From Phycisphaerae bacterium (GTDB lineage Bacteria > Planctomycetota > Phycisphaerae > UBA1845 > Fen-1342), in NCBI GenBank assembly GCA_017999985.1, contig JAGNKU010000011.1:1-64000 (forward strand): a stretch of DNA of 64,000 nt, in the 5' to 3' direction. Made by a program: the position numbers and the translations under genes. The notes under the pieces were generated by a model. The model was not told the origin of the DNA. It made no database searches and worked only from the letters and a program-made list of their open reading frames with translations. This document shows, piece by piece, positions 17,145-28,698 of this stretch (the stretch's first letter is position 1; the number at the start of each line of letters is the position of its first letter).

Positions 17145-18371
17145 GTGCTGAAATTCGTGACCTTGGCCGCGGCCATGCTTGCGCTGGCCCCCCTGGGACC
17201 GCTGGGTTGTCCCCCAATCGAAGACCCGAACGATACCGAACTGCCGGAGCGCGGCACACTGGCCGTCACCGCCACCGCACCCTCCGCCGCCACCATCGGA
17301 GAGACGGTCAGTCTGCAGGCCACCCTGAACAGTAGCGCGCAGGGCGCTGTGCAGTATGCCTGGCTGCAGTCGGCGGGCGCGGGCGTGCGCATCGCCAACC
17401 CCGACCAGGCCAGCGCGAGCTTCACGGCTCCGTCGCTGCCCGCGCGCCAGACGCTGCGCTTCATCGTGACCGCCACCGACGAGGCCGGCGCCGTCGGCCG
17501 CGCCGAAGTCGCCATCGCCGTCGCCGCCGACCCGAACTACGGGACCGACACGTCGCCCCCGGCGCGCCCCGTCGCCGACGCCGGCAACGATCAGAAGACC
17601 GTACCTGGAACCCTGATCACCCTGGACGGCTCCGCCAGCACCGGCATCAACCTGCGCTATGCCTGGCGCCAGGTCTCGGGCACGTCCGTCACCCTCAACG
17701 CCGCCGACACCGCCCAGGCCACGTTCACCGCCCCCGCATATGACCCGGACAGCACCAACATCCTGCTCTTCGAGCTCGCCGTCACTGACGCCAACGGCCA
17801 CCAGGTCACCGACCGCGCGCAGGTCACGGTGCGCGACCCGAGCCTCAGTGATCGCAAGGTGCGCATCGCCACCAGCTTGGGTAACATCGACCTGGAGTTG
17901 AATCCGGAAAAGGCCCCGATCACCGTCGACAACTTCCTGCAGTACGTGGACGACAAGTTCTACGACGGCACGATCTTCCACCGCGTCATCGAGGGCTTCG
18001 TCATCCAGGGCGGCGGCTTCGAGCCCGGCCTGGTGCAGAAGGCCACCCGCGCGGCCATCGTCAACGAGGCCGACAACGGCCTGTCCAACGTCCGCGGCAC
18101 CATCGCCATGGCACGCCTCAGCGCCCCCGACACGGCGACGTCCCAGTTCTTCATCAACCACAAGGACAATATCGCGGGCGGCGATGGCCAGAGCGATCTG
18201 GACCCCGGCGGCGTATCCGAGGACGGCTACGCGGTCTTCGGCGAGGTCATTGCCGGCCTGGATGTGGTCGATGCCATCGCCGCGGTCGAAACCGAGTCCC
18301 GCAGCGGCTTCTCCGACGTGCCCGTCGAAGACGTGCTGATCAACTCCATCCGCCGCCTGCCGGCGGACTAG
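17145..18371 (+). CDS. Lipoprotein with Ig-like domains fused to a cyclophilin-type PPIase
   Basis: This 408-aa protein starts at GTG with a strong AAGGAGG at 17130-17136. A lipoprotein signal ends at Cys22 (LGPLGC). Two Ig/PKD-like beta domains follow (about 35-130 and 138-235, both with the YAW...SG pattern of such folds). The C-terminal domain (about 238-405) is a cyclophilin: [38 protein letters not shown] and [10 protein letters not shown]. It should catalyse proline isomerisation on proteins outside the cytoplasmic membrane. The lipoprotein anchor plus Ig spacer suggests it is displayed away from the membrane. Confidence 0.88.
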   Translation: MLKFVTLAAAMLALAPLGPLGCPPIEDPNDTELPERGTLAVTATAPSAATIGETVSLQATLNSSAQGAVQYAWLQSAGAGVRIANPDQASASFTAPSLPARQTLRFIVTATDEAGAVGRAEVAIAVAADPNYGTDTSPPARPVADAGNDQKTVPGTLITLDGSASTGINLRYAWRQVSGTSVTLNAADTAQATFTAPAYDPDSTNILLFELAVTDANGHQVTDRAQVTVRDPSLSDRKVRIATSLGNIDLELNPEKAPITVDNFLQYVDDKFYDGTIFHRVIEGFVIQGGGFEPGLVQKATRAAIVNEADNGLSNVRGTIAMARLSAPDTATSQFFINHKDNIAGGDGQSDLDPGGVSEDGYAVFGEVIAGLDVVDAIAAVETESRSGFSDVPVEDVLINSIRRLPAD

Positions 18372-18375
18372 GCGC

Positions 18376-19623
18376 TCACGAGTACCGGACCCAGCGGGCC
18401 AGCTCCCGCACCGACGGCGGCTTCCCGTACATCAGCACGCCCACGCGAAAAACCTTCGCGGCGGCCCACATGGTTACCAGCACGCTCAGCCACAGCAGGC
18501 CCAGCGTGCTCACGACCTGCCACGCCGGCGTGTGCGGATCGGCGCACACCCGCAGGATCATCACGAACGGCGTGATCGGCGGGATGTAGCTCGCCACGAC
18601 GCTGATGATGGACTGGGGGTGCTCCGCCAGGTAATACCACATGACCATCGGCACGATCGTGATCAGCGAGAGCGGGAACACCATGCTCTGCGCGTCCTTC
18701 AGCTCGTTGCACGCCGAGCCGATCGCCGCCAGGAGCGACGAGATCAGCAGGAAGCCCGGGACGAAGTACGCCAGCGCGACCAGCAGGCGGTAGGCGGTGA
18801 CCAGCTCACCCACGTTGTACTTCTGCGCACTCGCGAACCCCACCCCGCCCCAGACCGCCATCAGCAGAAAGCCCACCGCCACGGTACCGAGGATCTTACC
18901 CGCCAGCAGTTGCAGCGGGCTCACGGCCGACAACAGCACCTCGATCACGCGCGAGCCCTTCTCCTCGATCAGCGTCGTCAGCAACCCCTGGCTGATGCCG
19001 AAGGTGCCCATGAACAGCAGGAACATGAACGCGAACGGCGTCAGGAACTGGAACACCGGGTTCACGCCCACCGCCTTGCCCGTCTGAGCATCCGACCAGA
19101 CGATCGGCACGCCCTGCCGCAGGCGCGCGATCTGGGCCGGGTCCAGGCCCGCGTCGCGGCAGCGCACCGCGTACACCGCCTCGTTGATCATCTGCTCCAG
19201 GCGTCGCCCGGTCTCGAGCTGATTGTCCTTCCGCGCCACCGTGCAGCCTTGCCCGTCCAGCGCGATGGCATCCGGCCGAATGAGCATGTATCCGTACAGC
19301 TCGCCGCGCTGCACCCGCGCCGCCAGGGCCTCCGTCTCCGCGGCCGCCCCGGATACCGGCTCGATCTCCAGCGGCTGGTTCGGCCGCTCGGCATTGTACG
19401 CCGCGACCTGCTGCAGGAACTCCGGCAGGACCACTCCGGTCTGATCATCGATCGCGATGCGCCGCACGGCGCGCGTCTCCTCGCGCCCGACCCGTTCCGC
19501 CCACTCGCTGCCGTAAATCGCCCCGACGATGATCCCGGGCATCAGCACCACGCTCAGCACGAACGCCTTGGTGCGCACCGTGGCCAGAAACTCCCGGCGG
19601 GCAACGGAAAAGACCTTATCCAT
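18376..19623 (-). CDS. ABC-2 type exporter permease (NatB-like)
   Basis: This 415-aa protein has one N-terminal TM helix (about 20-40, FVLSVVLMPGIIVGAIYG), a large extracytoplasmic domain (about 45-195) and a C-terminal block of about five TM helices (about 205-400). This is the NatB/ABC-2 permease layout. With the ATPase whose gene overlaps its start by 8 bp it should form an exporter. Sodium is the substrate of NatAB, but the substrate here cannot be read from sequence. Confidence 0.88.
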   Translation of the reverse strand: MDKVFSVARREFLATVRTKAFVLSVVLMPGIIVGAIYGSEWAERVGREETRAVRRIAIDDQTGVVLPEFLQQVAAYNAERPNQPLEIEPVSGAAAETEALAARVQRGELYGYMLIRPDAIALDGQGCTVARKDNQLETGRRLEQMINEAVYAVRCRDAGLDPAQIARLRQGVPIVWSDAQTGKAVGVNPVFQFLTPFAFMFLLFMGTFGISQGLLTTLIEEKGSRVIEVLLSAVSPLQLLAGKILGTVAVGFLLMAVWGGVGFASAQKYNVGELVTAYRLLVALAYFVPGFLLISSLLAAIGSACNELKDAQSMVFPLSLITIVPMVMWYYLAEHPQSIISVVASYIPPITPFVMILRVCADPHTPAWQVVSTLGLLWLSVLVTMWAAAKVFRVGVLMYGKPPSVRELARWVRYS

Positions 19624-20560
19624 GGACCGCCTCCTGGCGCCCGGCGGGCACCGGCATCTGTCCGTCGCTCCCCACCAGCTTCACGAAGATCTCCTGCAGG
19701 TCCGGCCGCTGGATCTCGAATCGCGAAATGCGGGCCAGTTGCATGGCCCGCGCGAGCACCGCGTTCGGGTCGGTATCGTCGGCCAGCTCCAGCCGCGCAT
19801 GTCCGGCCGTGATCTGCGCCGCGGCGACGCCTGGACACCGCGCCAGGTCATCCAGCGCCCCGCGGCCGTCAACCTCCAACACCCGGGTCGCGAAGCGCTC
19901 GCGTATTTCCGTGAGCAAGCCGTCCACGACTTTGCGCCCGCGGTTGATGAGCACGATCCGATCGCACAGCCGCTCGGCCTGGTTCATCTGGTGCGTCGAG
20001 AAGACGACCGTGGCCCCCGCCCGCCGCAGTTCGGCGAGCATGCGCTCCAGGAGGTCCACATTCAGCGGGTCGAGCCCCGAGAACGGTTCGTCCAGGATAA
20101 CCAGCTCCGGCCGGTGGAGAATCGCGCTGGTGAACTGGAGCTTCTGCGACATGCCTTTTGACAGGGCCTCGACACGCTTGCGGCGCCAGTCCTGCAGACC
20201 GATGCGCTCCAGGCTCTCGTTGATCCGTTCGTGGAGCGTGTGCCCGCGCAGCCCCTTGAGCCGCCCGAAGTAATTCAGCGTCTCCTCCACGGTCATCTTG
20301 CGGTACAGCCCGCGCTCCTCCGGCAGATAGCCGATTCGGTCCTTCACCTCCGACGCCCGCGAATGGCCCAACACCTCGATCTGCCCGCTGTCCGGATAGA
20401 TGATGCTCATCACCATCCGCAGCGTCGTCGTCTTGCCCGCGCCATTCGGCCCCAGGAACCCCAGCACTTCGCCCGTGGGCAGACGCAGACTGAAGTCGTC
20501 CACGGCCGTGAACCGCCCGTATCGTTTCGTCACGCCTGTCAGCACCAACGCATCTGCCAC
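19616..20560 (-). CDS. ABC transporter ATP-binding protein (NatA-like)
   Basis: This 314-aa ATPase has Walker A GPNGAGKTTT, a signature-like LSKGMSQKLQFTSAI, Walker B LVILDEPFSGLD and the H-loop STHQM. A C-terminal regulatory extension of about 90 residues is typical of DUF4162-type NatA proteins. It starts at GTG with GAGGTGA upstream. It overlaps the permease gene by 8 bp and so is surely its partner. Confidence 0.93.
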   Translation of the reverse strand: MADALVLTGVTKRYGRFTAVDDFSLRLPTGEVLGFLGPNGAGKTTTLRMVMSIIYPDSGQIEVLGHSRASEVKDRIGYLPEERGLYRKMTVEETLNYFGRLKGLRGHTLHERINESLERIGLQDWRRKRVEALSKGMSQKLQFTSAILHRPELVILDEPFSGLDPLNVDLLERMLAELRRAGATVVFSTHQMNQAERLCDRIVLINRGRKVVDGLLTEIRERFATRVLEVDGRGALDDLARCPGVAAAQITAGHARLELADDTDPNAVLARAMQLARISRFEIQRPDLQEIFVKLVGSDGQMPVPAGRQEAVHG

Positions 20561-20675
20561 GGCTCGTCACCTCACTGAGTCCTGTGTCGGTGCCCATTAT
20601 GTCGCAAGAAGCCCGCCAGCCGAAAGCCGGCACCTGTCGGGTCTTGTCGGCTCGCGTCCAACCTGCGCGCCGCTT

Positions 20676-20681
20676 TATAAT
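20676..20681 (+). promoter_or_regulatory. -10 box upstream of mtnP
   Basis: A perfect TATAAT sits 57 bp before the mtnP ATG, in the divergent space between the ABC ATPase gene and mtnP. A TTGTCG motif is too far upstream (26 bp) to be an ordinary -35. Confidence 0.45.
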
Positions 20682-20737
20682 GGCCCCCGGCACGGCCCGC
20701 CGCACTGCTGCCTGGGTCGTGCCACGGAGAGCACGGC

Positions 20738-21616
20738 ATGATTGGCATCATCGGCGGCACAGGGCTCGGCGAAACGCTTTTCGGCGTCAGCGGCGCAAAG
20801 GTCTACGAGATCGACACACCGTACGGACGCCCCAGCAACGCCATCCAGGTGGTGAAGTGGCACGGCGCCGAAGTGGCCCTGCTGGCCCGACACGGCGACG
20901 GCCACGTGTGCAGCCCCGCCCAGGTCCCCTACCGCGCCAACATCTACGCCCTGAAGTCGCTGGGCGTCACCCACGTGCTCGCCAGCGGCGCGGTCGGTTC
21001 GCTCCGCGAGCACCTCAATCCGCGTGAGCTGGTCATTCCGGACCAGGTCATCGACAAGACCAGCCGCCGCACGCCCACGTTCTTCGACGAGGGTCTCGCC
21101 GTGCATGTCGAGTTCGCGGAACCGTTCTGCCCGGACCTGCGCGCCCTGCTGCTCTCCGTCGCCAGCCAGGTCGAAACGACGGTGCACGGCCGCGGCACCT
21201 ACGTCTGCATGGAAGGCCCGGCCTTCAGCAGCGTCGCCGAGTCGCAAATGCACCGCGCGTGGGGCGGCGACATCGTCGGCATGACGGCGATGCCCGAAGC
21301 CAAGCTCGCCCGCGAGGCCGAGCTGTCCTACGCCCTCGTCGCGCTCGTCACGGACTACGATTGCTGGCGGCCGCACGCGCCCGACAAGAGCCGCAACGCC
21401 GTGCTCCAGGAAATCATCGGCCACCTCAAGGCCGCGACGCTCAACGCCATGACCCTCATGCGGGCCGCGATCGAGGCCTACGCGATCAAGCCGCTCGAAC
21501 CCGGCTCCATCCATACCGGCCTCGACCTGGCCGTCTGGACCGATCGCGAGAAGATCACGCCGGAAATCGCCAAGCGCTACGGCGTGCTGTTGAAACGGTA
21601 CCTGGCCGCCAACTGA
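20738..21616 (+). CDS. mtnP: S-methyl-5'-thioadenosine phosphorylase
   Basis: This 292-aa protein has the PNP/MTAP family 2 signature: IGIIGGTGLGE, ARHGDGHVCSPAQVPYRAN, ASGAVGSLREHLNPRELVIPDQ (as two adjoining motifs), GTYVCMEGPAFSS and GMTAMPEAKLAREAELSY. It cleaves methylthioadenosine with phosphate in methionine salvage. It has the usual length and its ATG is preceded by GGAG. recJ follows closely on the same strand. Confidence 0.93.
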   Translation: MIGIIGGTGLGETLFGVSGAKVYEIDTPYGRPSNAIQVVKWHGAEVALLARHGDGHVCSPAQVPYRANIYALKSLGVTHVLASGAVGSLREHLNPRELVIPDQVIDKTSRRTPTFFDEGLAVHVEFAEPFCPDLRALLLSVASQVETTVHGRGTYVCMEGPAFSSVAESQMHRAWGGDIVGMTAMPEAKLAREAELSYALVALVTDYDCWRPHAPDKSRNAVLQEIIGHLKAATLNAMTLMRAAIEAYAIKPLEPGSIHTGLDLAVWTDREKITPEIAKRYGVLLKRYLAAN

Positions 21617-21653
21617 GCTCCGGCGGTCGGGGCCGCGCACGCATGGAGGAAGC

Positions 21654-23399
21654 ACGATCGCCCGCGAACGCACAGCCCGTGAATGGCTGGTCGCTCCGCC
21701 ACATCCGGAGCGCGACCGGCTGGCGGCCGCCGCCGGCGTCGCACCGCTCGTCGCCCAGTTGCTGCTGCTGCGCGGCGTCGAAAAGGTGAGCGACGTCCGC
21801 CCTTTCCTCGCGCCGGATTTCAAAGCGCTGCGGCCGCCAGAGGCGCTGCCCGGCGCCGTCGCGGCCGCCGAGCGGCTGACCGCCGCCGTGCGCGCCCGGC
21901 GCCGCATCGTGATCTACGGCGACTATGACGTGGATGGCATCACGGCGACGGCGATTCTCTGGCACGGGCTGAAGCTGGCCGGCGCGGATGTGAGCTTCTA
22001 CATCCCCAGCCGGCTGGACGAGGGCTACGGCCTGAATGCCGACGCCCTCGCGCGCATCGCCGCCGACGGCGCCCAGCTCCTGATCACCGTCGACTGCGGC
22101 ATCACCGCGGTGGCAGAGGCCCGGCGCGCCCGTGAACTCGGGCTTGAACTCATCATCACGGACCATCACGAGCGCCACCCGGAACTGCCCGCGGCCGACT
22201 GCGTGGTGCATCCGACCGCGTGCGGCGACAGCCCGAATCCCGATCTGTCCGGCGCTGGCGTGGCCCTGAAGATCGGCTGGGCGCTCGCGCAGCGCATGTC
22301 CGGCGCCGCGCGGGTGTCGTCCGCCTTCCGCGACTACCTGCTCGATGCGACCGCCTTCGCCGCGCTCGGGCTCATTGCCGACGTGGTGCCGCTCACCGGC
22401 GAAAACCGCATCATCGCCAGCTTCGGCCTGCGCCATCTCGGGCACAGCGCCAACCCCGGCCTGCGGGCGCTCATCGCCGTCGCCAACCTCACCGGCAAGA
22501 AGAGCTACGACGACTACGATGTCGGGTTCCTCCTCGCACCGCGCCTCAATGCCATCGGCCGGATGGGCCACGCCCGCCTGGCGGTTGAGCTGTTCACCCG
22601 CGCGGACGCGGCCCGCGCCCAGGAGATCGCCGCCACACTGGATGCCGAGAACCGGCGTCGCCAGGAGGTCGAGCGGCAGATCGTCAAGGAAGCCGAGGCG
22701 CTCGTCGTCGAGCGCGGCCTCAACCGCGAAAGCTGTCGCGGCATCGTCCTCGCCAGCCCGGCTTGGCACGCTGGCGTCATCGGCATCGTGGCGTCGCGCC
22801 TGGTCGAGCGCTTCCACCGGCCAACCATGCTGATCGCGCTGGAGGATGGCCTGGGCCAGGGCTCGGGGCGCAGCGTCCGCCACTTCCCCCTCCACGAGGT
22901 CCTGCAATGCTGTGCGGACCACCTGCTCAGCCACGGCGGGCACGCGATGGCCGCCGGTGTGCGCCTGCGGGCGGAGCAACTCGACGCGTTCACCGCAGCG
23001 TTCCAGGCGGAGGCCGCGAAGCGCCTGACGCCGCGTGATCTGCAGCCGCGCCTGCAACTGGACGACGCGGTCGCGCTGGCGGACTTGACCACGGACGTGG
23101 TGCAGACCATTCAGAGCATGGCCCCGTTCGGCACCGGCAATCAGCGCCCGCGGCTGGCGACGACGGAAGTTGAGCTGGTGGATCAGCCGCGCGTCGTCGG
23201 GCAGAACGGCGCGCACGTGCAGCTCACCGTCCGGCAAGGCCCGACCTACCGCAAGGCAATCGCGTTCGGGGCCGGCCCGCAGGTCGCCGAGCTGGCCGAG
23301 CAGCGCCGGTTGCGCCTGGCCTTCGAGCCGATCATCAACGAGTGGAACAACCAGCGCAAGGTCGAGCTGAAGATCATCGACTGGCAGCCGGTGTGCTGA
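21654..23399 (+). CDS. recJ: Single-stranded-DNA-specific exonuclease RecJ
   Basis: The protein carries the DHH-family motifs IYGDYDVDGITATAIL, VDCGIT and ITDHHERHPEL, a DHHA1 domain with SHGGHAMAAGVRL, and a C-terminal OB-like domain. It degrades 5' ssDNA ends in recombination and repair. The first standard start codon is TTG at 21759, but the frame stays open upstream and reads REWLVAPPHPERDRLAAAAG, then VAPLVAQ, which resembles the normal RecJ N-terminus. GGAGG at 21645-21649 is followed by in-frame ACG (21654) and ATC (21657) but by no in-frame ATG/GTG/TTG. The start given is therefore a non-standard ACG and is uncertain. The gene identity is firm. Confidence 0.9.
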   Translation, partial: TIARERTAREWLVAPPHPERDRLAAAAGVAPLVAQLLLLRGVEKVSDVRPFLAPDFKALRPPEALPGAVAAAERLTAAVRARRRIVIYGDYDVDGITATAILWHGLKLAGADVSFYIPSRLDEGYGLNADALARIAADGAQLLITVDCGITAVAEARRARELGLELIITDHHERHPELPAADCVVHPTACGDSPNPDLSGAGVALKIGWALAQRMSGAARVSSAFRDYLLDATAFAALGLIADVVPLTGENRIIASFGLRHLGHSANPGLRALIAVANLTGKKSYDDYDVGFLLAPRLNAIGRMGHARLAVELFTRADAARAQEIAATLDAENRRRQEVERQIVKEAEALVVERGLNRESCRGIVLASPAWHAGVIGIVASRLVERFHRPTMLIALEDGLGQGSGRSVRHFPLHEVLQCCADHLLSHGGHAMAAGVRLRAEQLDAFTAAFQAEAAKRLTPRDLQPRLQLDDAVALADLTTDVVQTIQSMAPFGTGNQRPRLATTEVELVDQPRVVGQNGAHVQLTVRQGPTYRKAIAFGAGPQVAELAEQRRLRLAFEPIINEWNNQRKVELKIIDWQPVC

Positions 23400-23531
23400 C
23401 TGAGGTCGTCGGCGCGCCGACTCGACCTCGCCCACTTGCCTGCTTACAATCCGGAGCGTGCTATTTTGCAGGGCTGGACGTGGCGGATCGGCCCCGGGCC
23501 ACTCATGAGTGTCGAACGCAAGGGACGCAGC

Positions 23532-24830
23532 ATGTTCGAGTTCAAGCTCCCCGACCTCGGCGAGGGTGTCCACGAAGGACAGGTGGTCAATGTGCTGGTC
23601 AAGGAGGGCGACACGCTCGCCGAGTACCAGCCCATGCTCGAGGTCGAGACTGACAAGGCGGCGGTCGAGATCCCGGCACCGAAAGCCGGCACTGTCGCCC
23701 GCGTCCACGTTGAGGCTGGCCAGGTCGTCAAGGTCGGCGAGGTACTGATCACGATCGACGACTCCGCCGGCAAAGGTGGCGACGGGCGGGAAAAGGCCGC
23801 CGAGGTCGCCAAGCCTGCCCCCAAAGCTGCCACCGCCAGCAAACCGGCTCCAACACCCGAGCCCGCGCCGGTTGCCGTGGCGGCCGCCGCTTCCGCCGCG
23901 CGGGTCCCGGCCGGCCCCGTTGCCGCCGCGCCAGCGGTCCGCAAGCGGGCGCGCGAGCTGAACGTGGACATCAACGCAGTCGTCGGCACCGGCCCCAGCG
24001 GTCGCGTCCTCCGCGAAGACGTCGAACGACATGCCGCCGGCGAACGCGTGGGCGGCGCGCCCGCAGCCCCGACCGGGGCACCGTCGACGGCCGTAGCCGC
24101 GGGCGACCTGCCCGACTTCAGCCAGTACGGCCCCATCCGGCGCGAGCCAGTCCCGCAGATTCGCAAGACCATCGCGCGGCAGATGGCGCGGGCGTGGCAG
24201 ACGGTCCCGCGTGTCACCCATTGCGACAACGCAGACATCACCGAGCTGGAGCGCAACCGTAAGCAGTACAACGCCGGGCTGAAGGAGGGCCAGCCGAAGC
24301 TCACGATCACCGCCATCGTCGTGAAGGCGGTCGCCGCGGCGCTGCGCGAGTTCCCGATGCTGAATTGCAGCTACGACGCGGCGCGCGAGGAGATCATCTA
24401 CAAGGACTACATCCACCTGGGCATCGCGGTGGACAGCCCGCGCGGGCTGGTCGTGCCGGTGCTACGCGACGCCGACCGCAAGTCACTGCCGCAGATTGCG
24501 GCCGACCTCGCGGACCTGGGCGCCCGGGCGAAGACGCTGAAGTTCGAGGTGGCCGACCTGCGAGGCGCGACGTTCAGCGTCACCAACGTGGGCGCACTCG
24601 GCGGCACCTTCGTCACCCCGATGGTGAACACGCCCGAAGTCGGCATTCTCGGCCTGGGCGCGGGCCGCTTGCAGCCCGTCGTGCGCGACAACCAGATCGT
24701 GCCGCGGCTGATCCTGCCGCTGTCGCTCTCGTTCGATCACCGGGTCGTCGACGGCGCCGATGCGGCCCGCTTCACCAGCGACGTGATTCGTTCCCTGGAA
24801 AACCCGCTCCGCCTGCTCAGCCTGGCGTAG
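23532..24830 (+). CDS. pdhC: 2-oxoacid dehydrogenase E2, dihydrolipoyl acyltransferase
   Basis: This 432-aa protein has an N-terminal lipoyl domain with the lipoylated K42 in VETDKAAVEIPAP and an Ala/Pro linker (about 80-130). A peripheral subunit-binding domain follows (about 132-168, RKRARELNVDINAVVGTG). The C-terminal catalytic domain has HRVVDG (His403, Asp407). It transfers the acyl group to CoA and is the core of the pyruvate (or branched-chain) dehydrogenase complex. The ATG at 23532 has AAGGGA upstream. E3 lies 72 bp downstream. E1 is not in the window, so the substrate (pyruvate versus other 2-oxoacids) is inferred only. Confidence 0.93.
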   Translation: MFEFKLPDLGEGVHEGQVVNVLVKEGDTLAEYQPMLEVETDKAAVEIPAPKAGTVARVHVEAGQVVKVGEVLITIDDSAGKGGDGREKAAEVAKPAPKAATASKPAPTPEPAPVAVAAAASAARVPAGPVAAAPAVRKRARELNVDINAVVGTGPSGRVLREDVERHAAGERVGGAPAAPTGAPSTAVAAGDLPDFSQYGPIRREPVPQIRKTIARQMARAWQTVPRVTHCDNADITELERNRKQYNAGLKEGQPKLTITAIVVKAVAAALREFPMLNCSYDAAREEIIYKDYIHLGIAVDSPRGLVVPVLRDADRKSLPQIAADLADLGARAKTLKFEVADLRGATFSVTNVGALGGTFVTPMVNTPEVGILGLGAGRLQPVVRDNQIVPRLILPLSLSFDHRVVDGADAARFTSDVIRSLENPLRLLSLA

Positions 24831-24902
24831 CCGCGCGGTCCGGGCGTAATCTCCGGCCGGCGGGGTGCCGGCCGCTCCATCCCGACGTTCAGAGGCAAGA
24901 CC

Positions 24903-26318
<1,416 letters not shown>

Positions 26319-28133
26319 GCGGTCGCCCCGGCGCCACGTCGCGCCGGCGACTCTGCTTGCGACAATGCTGGTCGCCGGCTGTGCGGCACTGCAACCGAAA
26401 GCGGCTCTCGATCATTCGCCCAGCACACAGGTATCGCCAGCCCTGCAGCGCATGCGCGCCACGTACGCGGACCTCGCCTCCGGCCGCTTCATCAGCATCG
26501 TCGACTTCGAGACCCCCGGTCAGGAGACCTTGTTCCACTGCGTCGGACCCGACGGCACCGCAGGCGAGCGCCCGCAACCCGCGCCGTCGCTCGTCCGCAG
26601 CCGCGTTGAGACCGGTTCCCAGGGCCTCAAGGCCCGCTTCGCCGACGCCGGCGACCGCCTCATCTGTGACCTCCGGCGCGCCGCCGGCCCCGCGTTCGTG
26701 CGTGACTGGCGCAACTACGCGCTCCTGCTCTTCAGCCTCCACGGCCCGCCGGATGGCGCGGTCCTCGAATTCACGATCGAAAGCGGCGAACGCGACCCGC
26801 TGCACTGGTCGCGCACGATCCACGCGCGGCCCGGCTGGAATCTCCAACGCATCGATCTCGGTACGGTGGGCGAGTGGATCGATCTCGCCAATGTTCGCGC
26901 ACTATCCTGGCGGGCACCCCAACTCAGTGCCCCGTTGGAAATCTACCTGGACGACCTCATCGTCGCGGACAACACCGCGCACGTGCTCGGCGAGCAGGCG
27001 GTCGAGGGCCAGATGTATGTCCTGACCCGCGGCCGGCGTATCGTCGTCGGCACGCGCGGACGCTTCGAACTGGCGTTCGCGGATGGCCAGCTCGTCACCT
27101 GGCACGCCGGCGATGAGCAGAACCTCGTCGACCCGGATGGTCTGGGCCCCTGGCCGGTCCCCCTGCCGCCGAACTGGACGGCGTCCGCGGTCGCCATCGC
27201 CTACGACGACCCACGGCACTTCGCTGAATGGGGTCCGATTGTCGCCGCTTCACAGCGCGTGGTCGAAGCAACGCCGTTTCGCGTCGTCATTGCCGGTCGC
27301 TGGCTCTTCACTCCGGCACCGCCGGACACGCCGGACGCCGCCGAGACCGAGCCCGCCGGCCCCGGCCACGCCTGGCAGTACACGATCTATCCGTCCGGGG
27401 CGATGTTCGTGAGCGTGCGCTCGGAGGCTCTGGACGCGGGCTGGCCCAGCCCAGCGGTGGGCTACGCACTCGGTCTCGATGGCCGCCGCGGCTTCAAGTA
27501 CATCGCGCCCCCGGCCGCGGAGGCCCACGCAGAGCCTCCCCAGTACGCGTTGCTGGCCCGCCCCGGCAGTGGACCGGCTGACCTGCTCTGGGTCTGGCCA
27601 GCGGCGGTCGGACTTGGGCGCACGCGCAGCTTCGGCAGTGCCGACGACCGCCGCCTCGCCATCGTCACCGGCCACACAGCAGCCCGGCCGGTCGTGACCA
27701 CCGCGCACCTCCTGCGTATCTGGCCGCCCGACATCGACGGCGCCCCCGAGGCCACCAGCTTCGCCGCCGACTACCGCGCCCCGGCCACGATCCAGACGAC
27801 GACCGGCGCGCTCGTCACCGGCACGCCGGGCGATCTCGACGGGGACGGCTTCAACGAGTCCGAAGGCACCTACGAGCTCGCGCCGGCGGACGGCGTCCTG
27901 CGCTTCGATTTCGTACCGGGCAGACAACTGCGCTTCGATCCCGTGTTCCGCGTGCGCGACACAGCCGGCCAGCGGTGCTGGGTCTACGCGCGTGGGCGAC
28001 AGGTGAAGGACGTGGGGCGCGATGCCGCCGACAACCTCCTGTTTCACCTGGCGCGCGTGGCGAGTGCCCCCGTGTCGATCGAAGTCCACACCGCCCCATA
28101 ATCGCGCGCACGTCGCGTCACGCCGGCCGTTGC

Positions 28134-28162
28134 TTGACGGCCAAGCCCGCCGCTTCTACGAT
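28134..28162 (+). promoter_or_regulatory. Sigma-70-type promoter for mcsA-mcsB
   Basis: TTGACG (28134-28139) and TACGAT (28157-28162) are separated by exactly 17 bp and end 36 bp before the mcsA ATG. This is the best -35/-10 pair found in the window. No CIRCE or CtsR-like operator is evident next to it. Confidence 0.6.
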
Positions 28163-28197
28163 CCAACCTGCTGGATTTCGTTGCGCGGAGCAGTCTG

Positions 28198-28698
28198 ATG
28201 GGACTCTGTGAGCGCTGCAAGAAAGCCAAGGCGACGTTTCACCTGACGAACATCGAGCGTTCGGGGGCGAAGGTCGAACGCCACCTCTGCGACCGCTGCG
28301 CCAGCGAGGAAGGGCTGCTGCAGACCGGTAAGGCCACGGTCGACCTGAACGAAATCCTCGAGAACTTCATCGCGGGCAGCAAGGCCGGCGCCGCCGATCT
28401 CAGCAACCTCGTCTGCGAGCACTGCGGCATCAGCTACATCGAATTCCGCAACCAGGGCCTGCTGGGCTGCGCGCACGACTACGAGACGTTCAAGGAGCAG
28501 ATCGGCCGCCTGCTCGAACGCACCCACGACGGCGCCTCGCAGCACGTCGGCAAAACGCCCAAGTCGCTGGGCACCGTCCACAAGCCGCAACAGGACATCC
28601 GCCGGCTGAAGCGGCAGCTCGACGAGGCCGTCACCGCCGAGGACTACGAGCGCGCCGCCCGGCTCCGCGATCGTATTCGCGAACTGGAAGAGTCATGA
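28198..28698 (+). CDS. mcsA: McsA-like protein-arginine kinase activator
   Basis: This 166-aa protein has paired CxxC zinc motifs at the N-terminus (CERCKKAK, CDRCASEE) and another CEHCG around residue 80. A C-terminal UVR motif spans about 128-165 (QQDIRRLKRQLDEAV, EDYERAARLRDRIREL). This is the McsA layout. McsA activates the arginine kinase McsB, whose gene overlaps its stop by 4 bp (ATGA). The pair marks proteins for ClpCP degradation in Gram-positive bacteria. ctsR and clpC are not adjacent here. Confidence 0.9.
   Translation: MGLCERCKKAKATFHLTNIERSGAKVERHLCDRCASEEGLLQTGKATVDLNEILENFIAGSKAGAADLSNLVCEHCGISYIEFRNQGLLGCAHDYETFKEQIGRLLERTHDGASQHVGKTPKSLGTVHKPQQDIRRLKRQLDEAVTAEDYERAARLRDRIRELEES

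Noticed and set aside
21555-24416. 953-aa minus-strand ORF opposite recJ and the E2 gene
   Set aside because: It is antisense to two certain genes, has low-complexity composition and no signature. It is an effect of high GC on stop-codon frequency.
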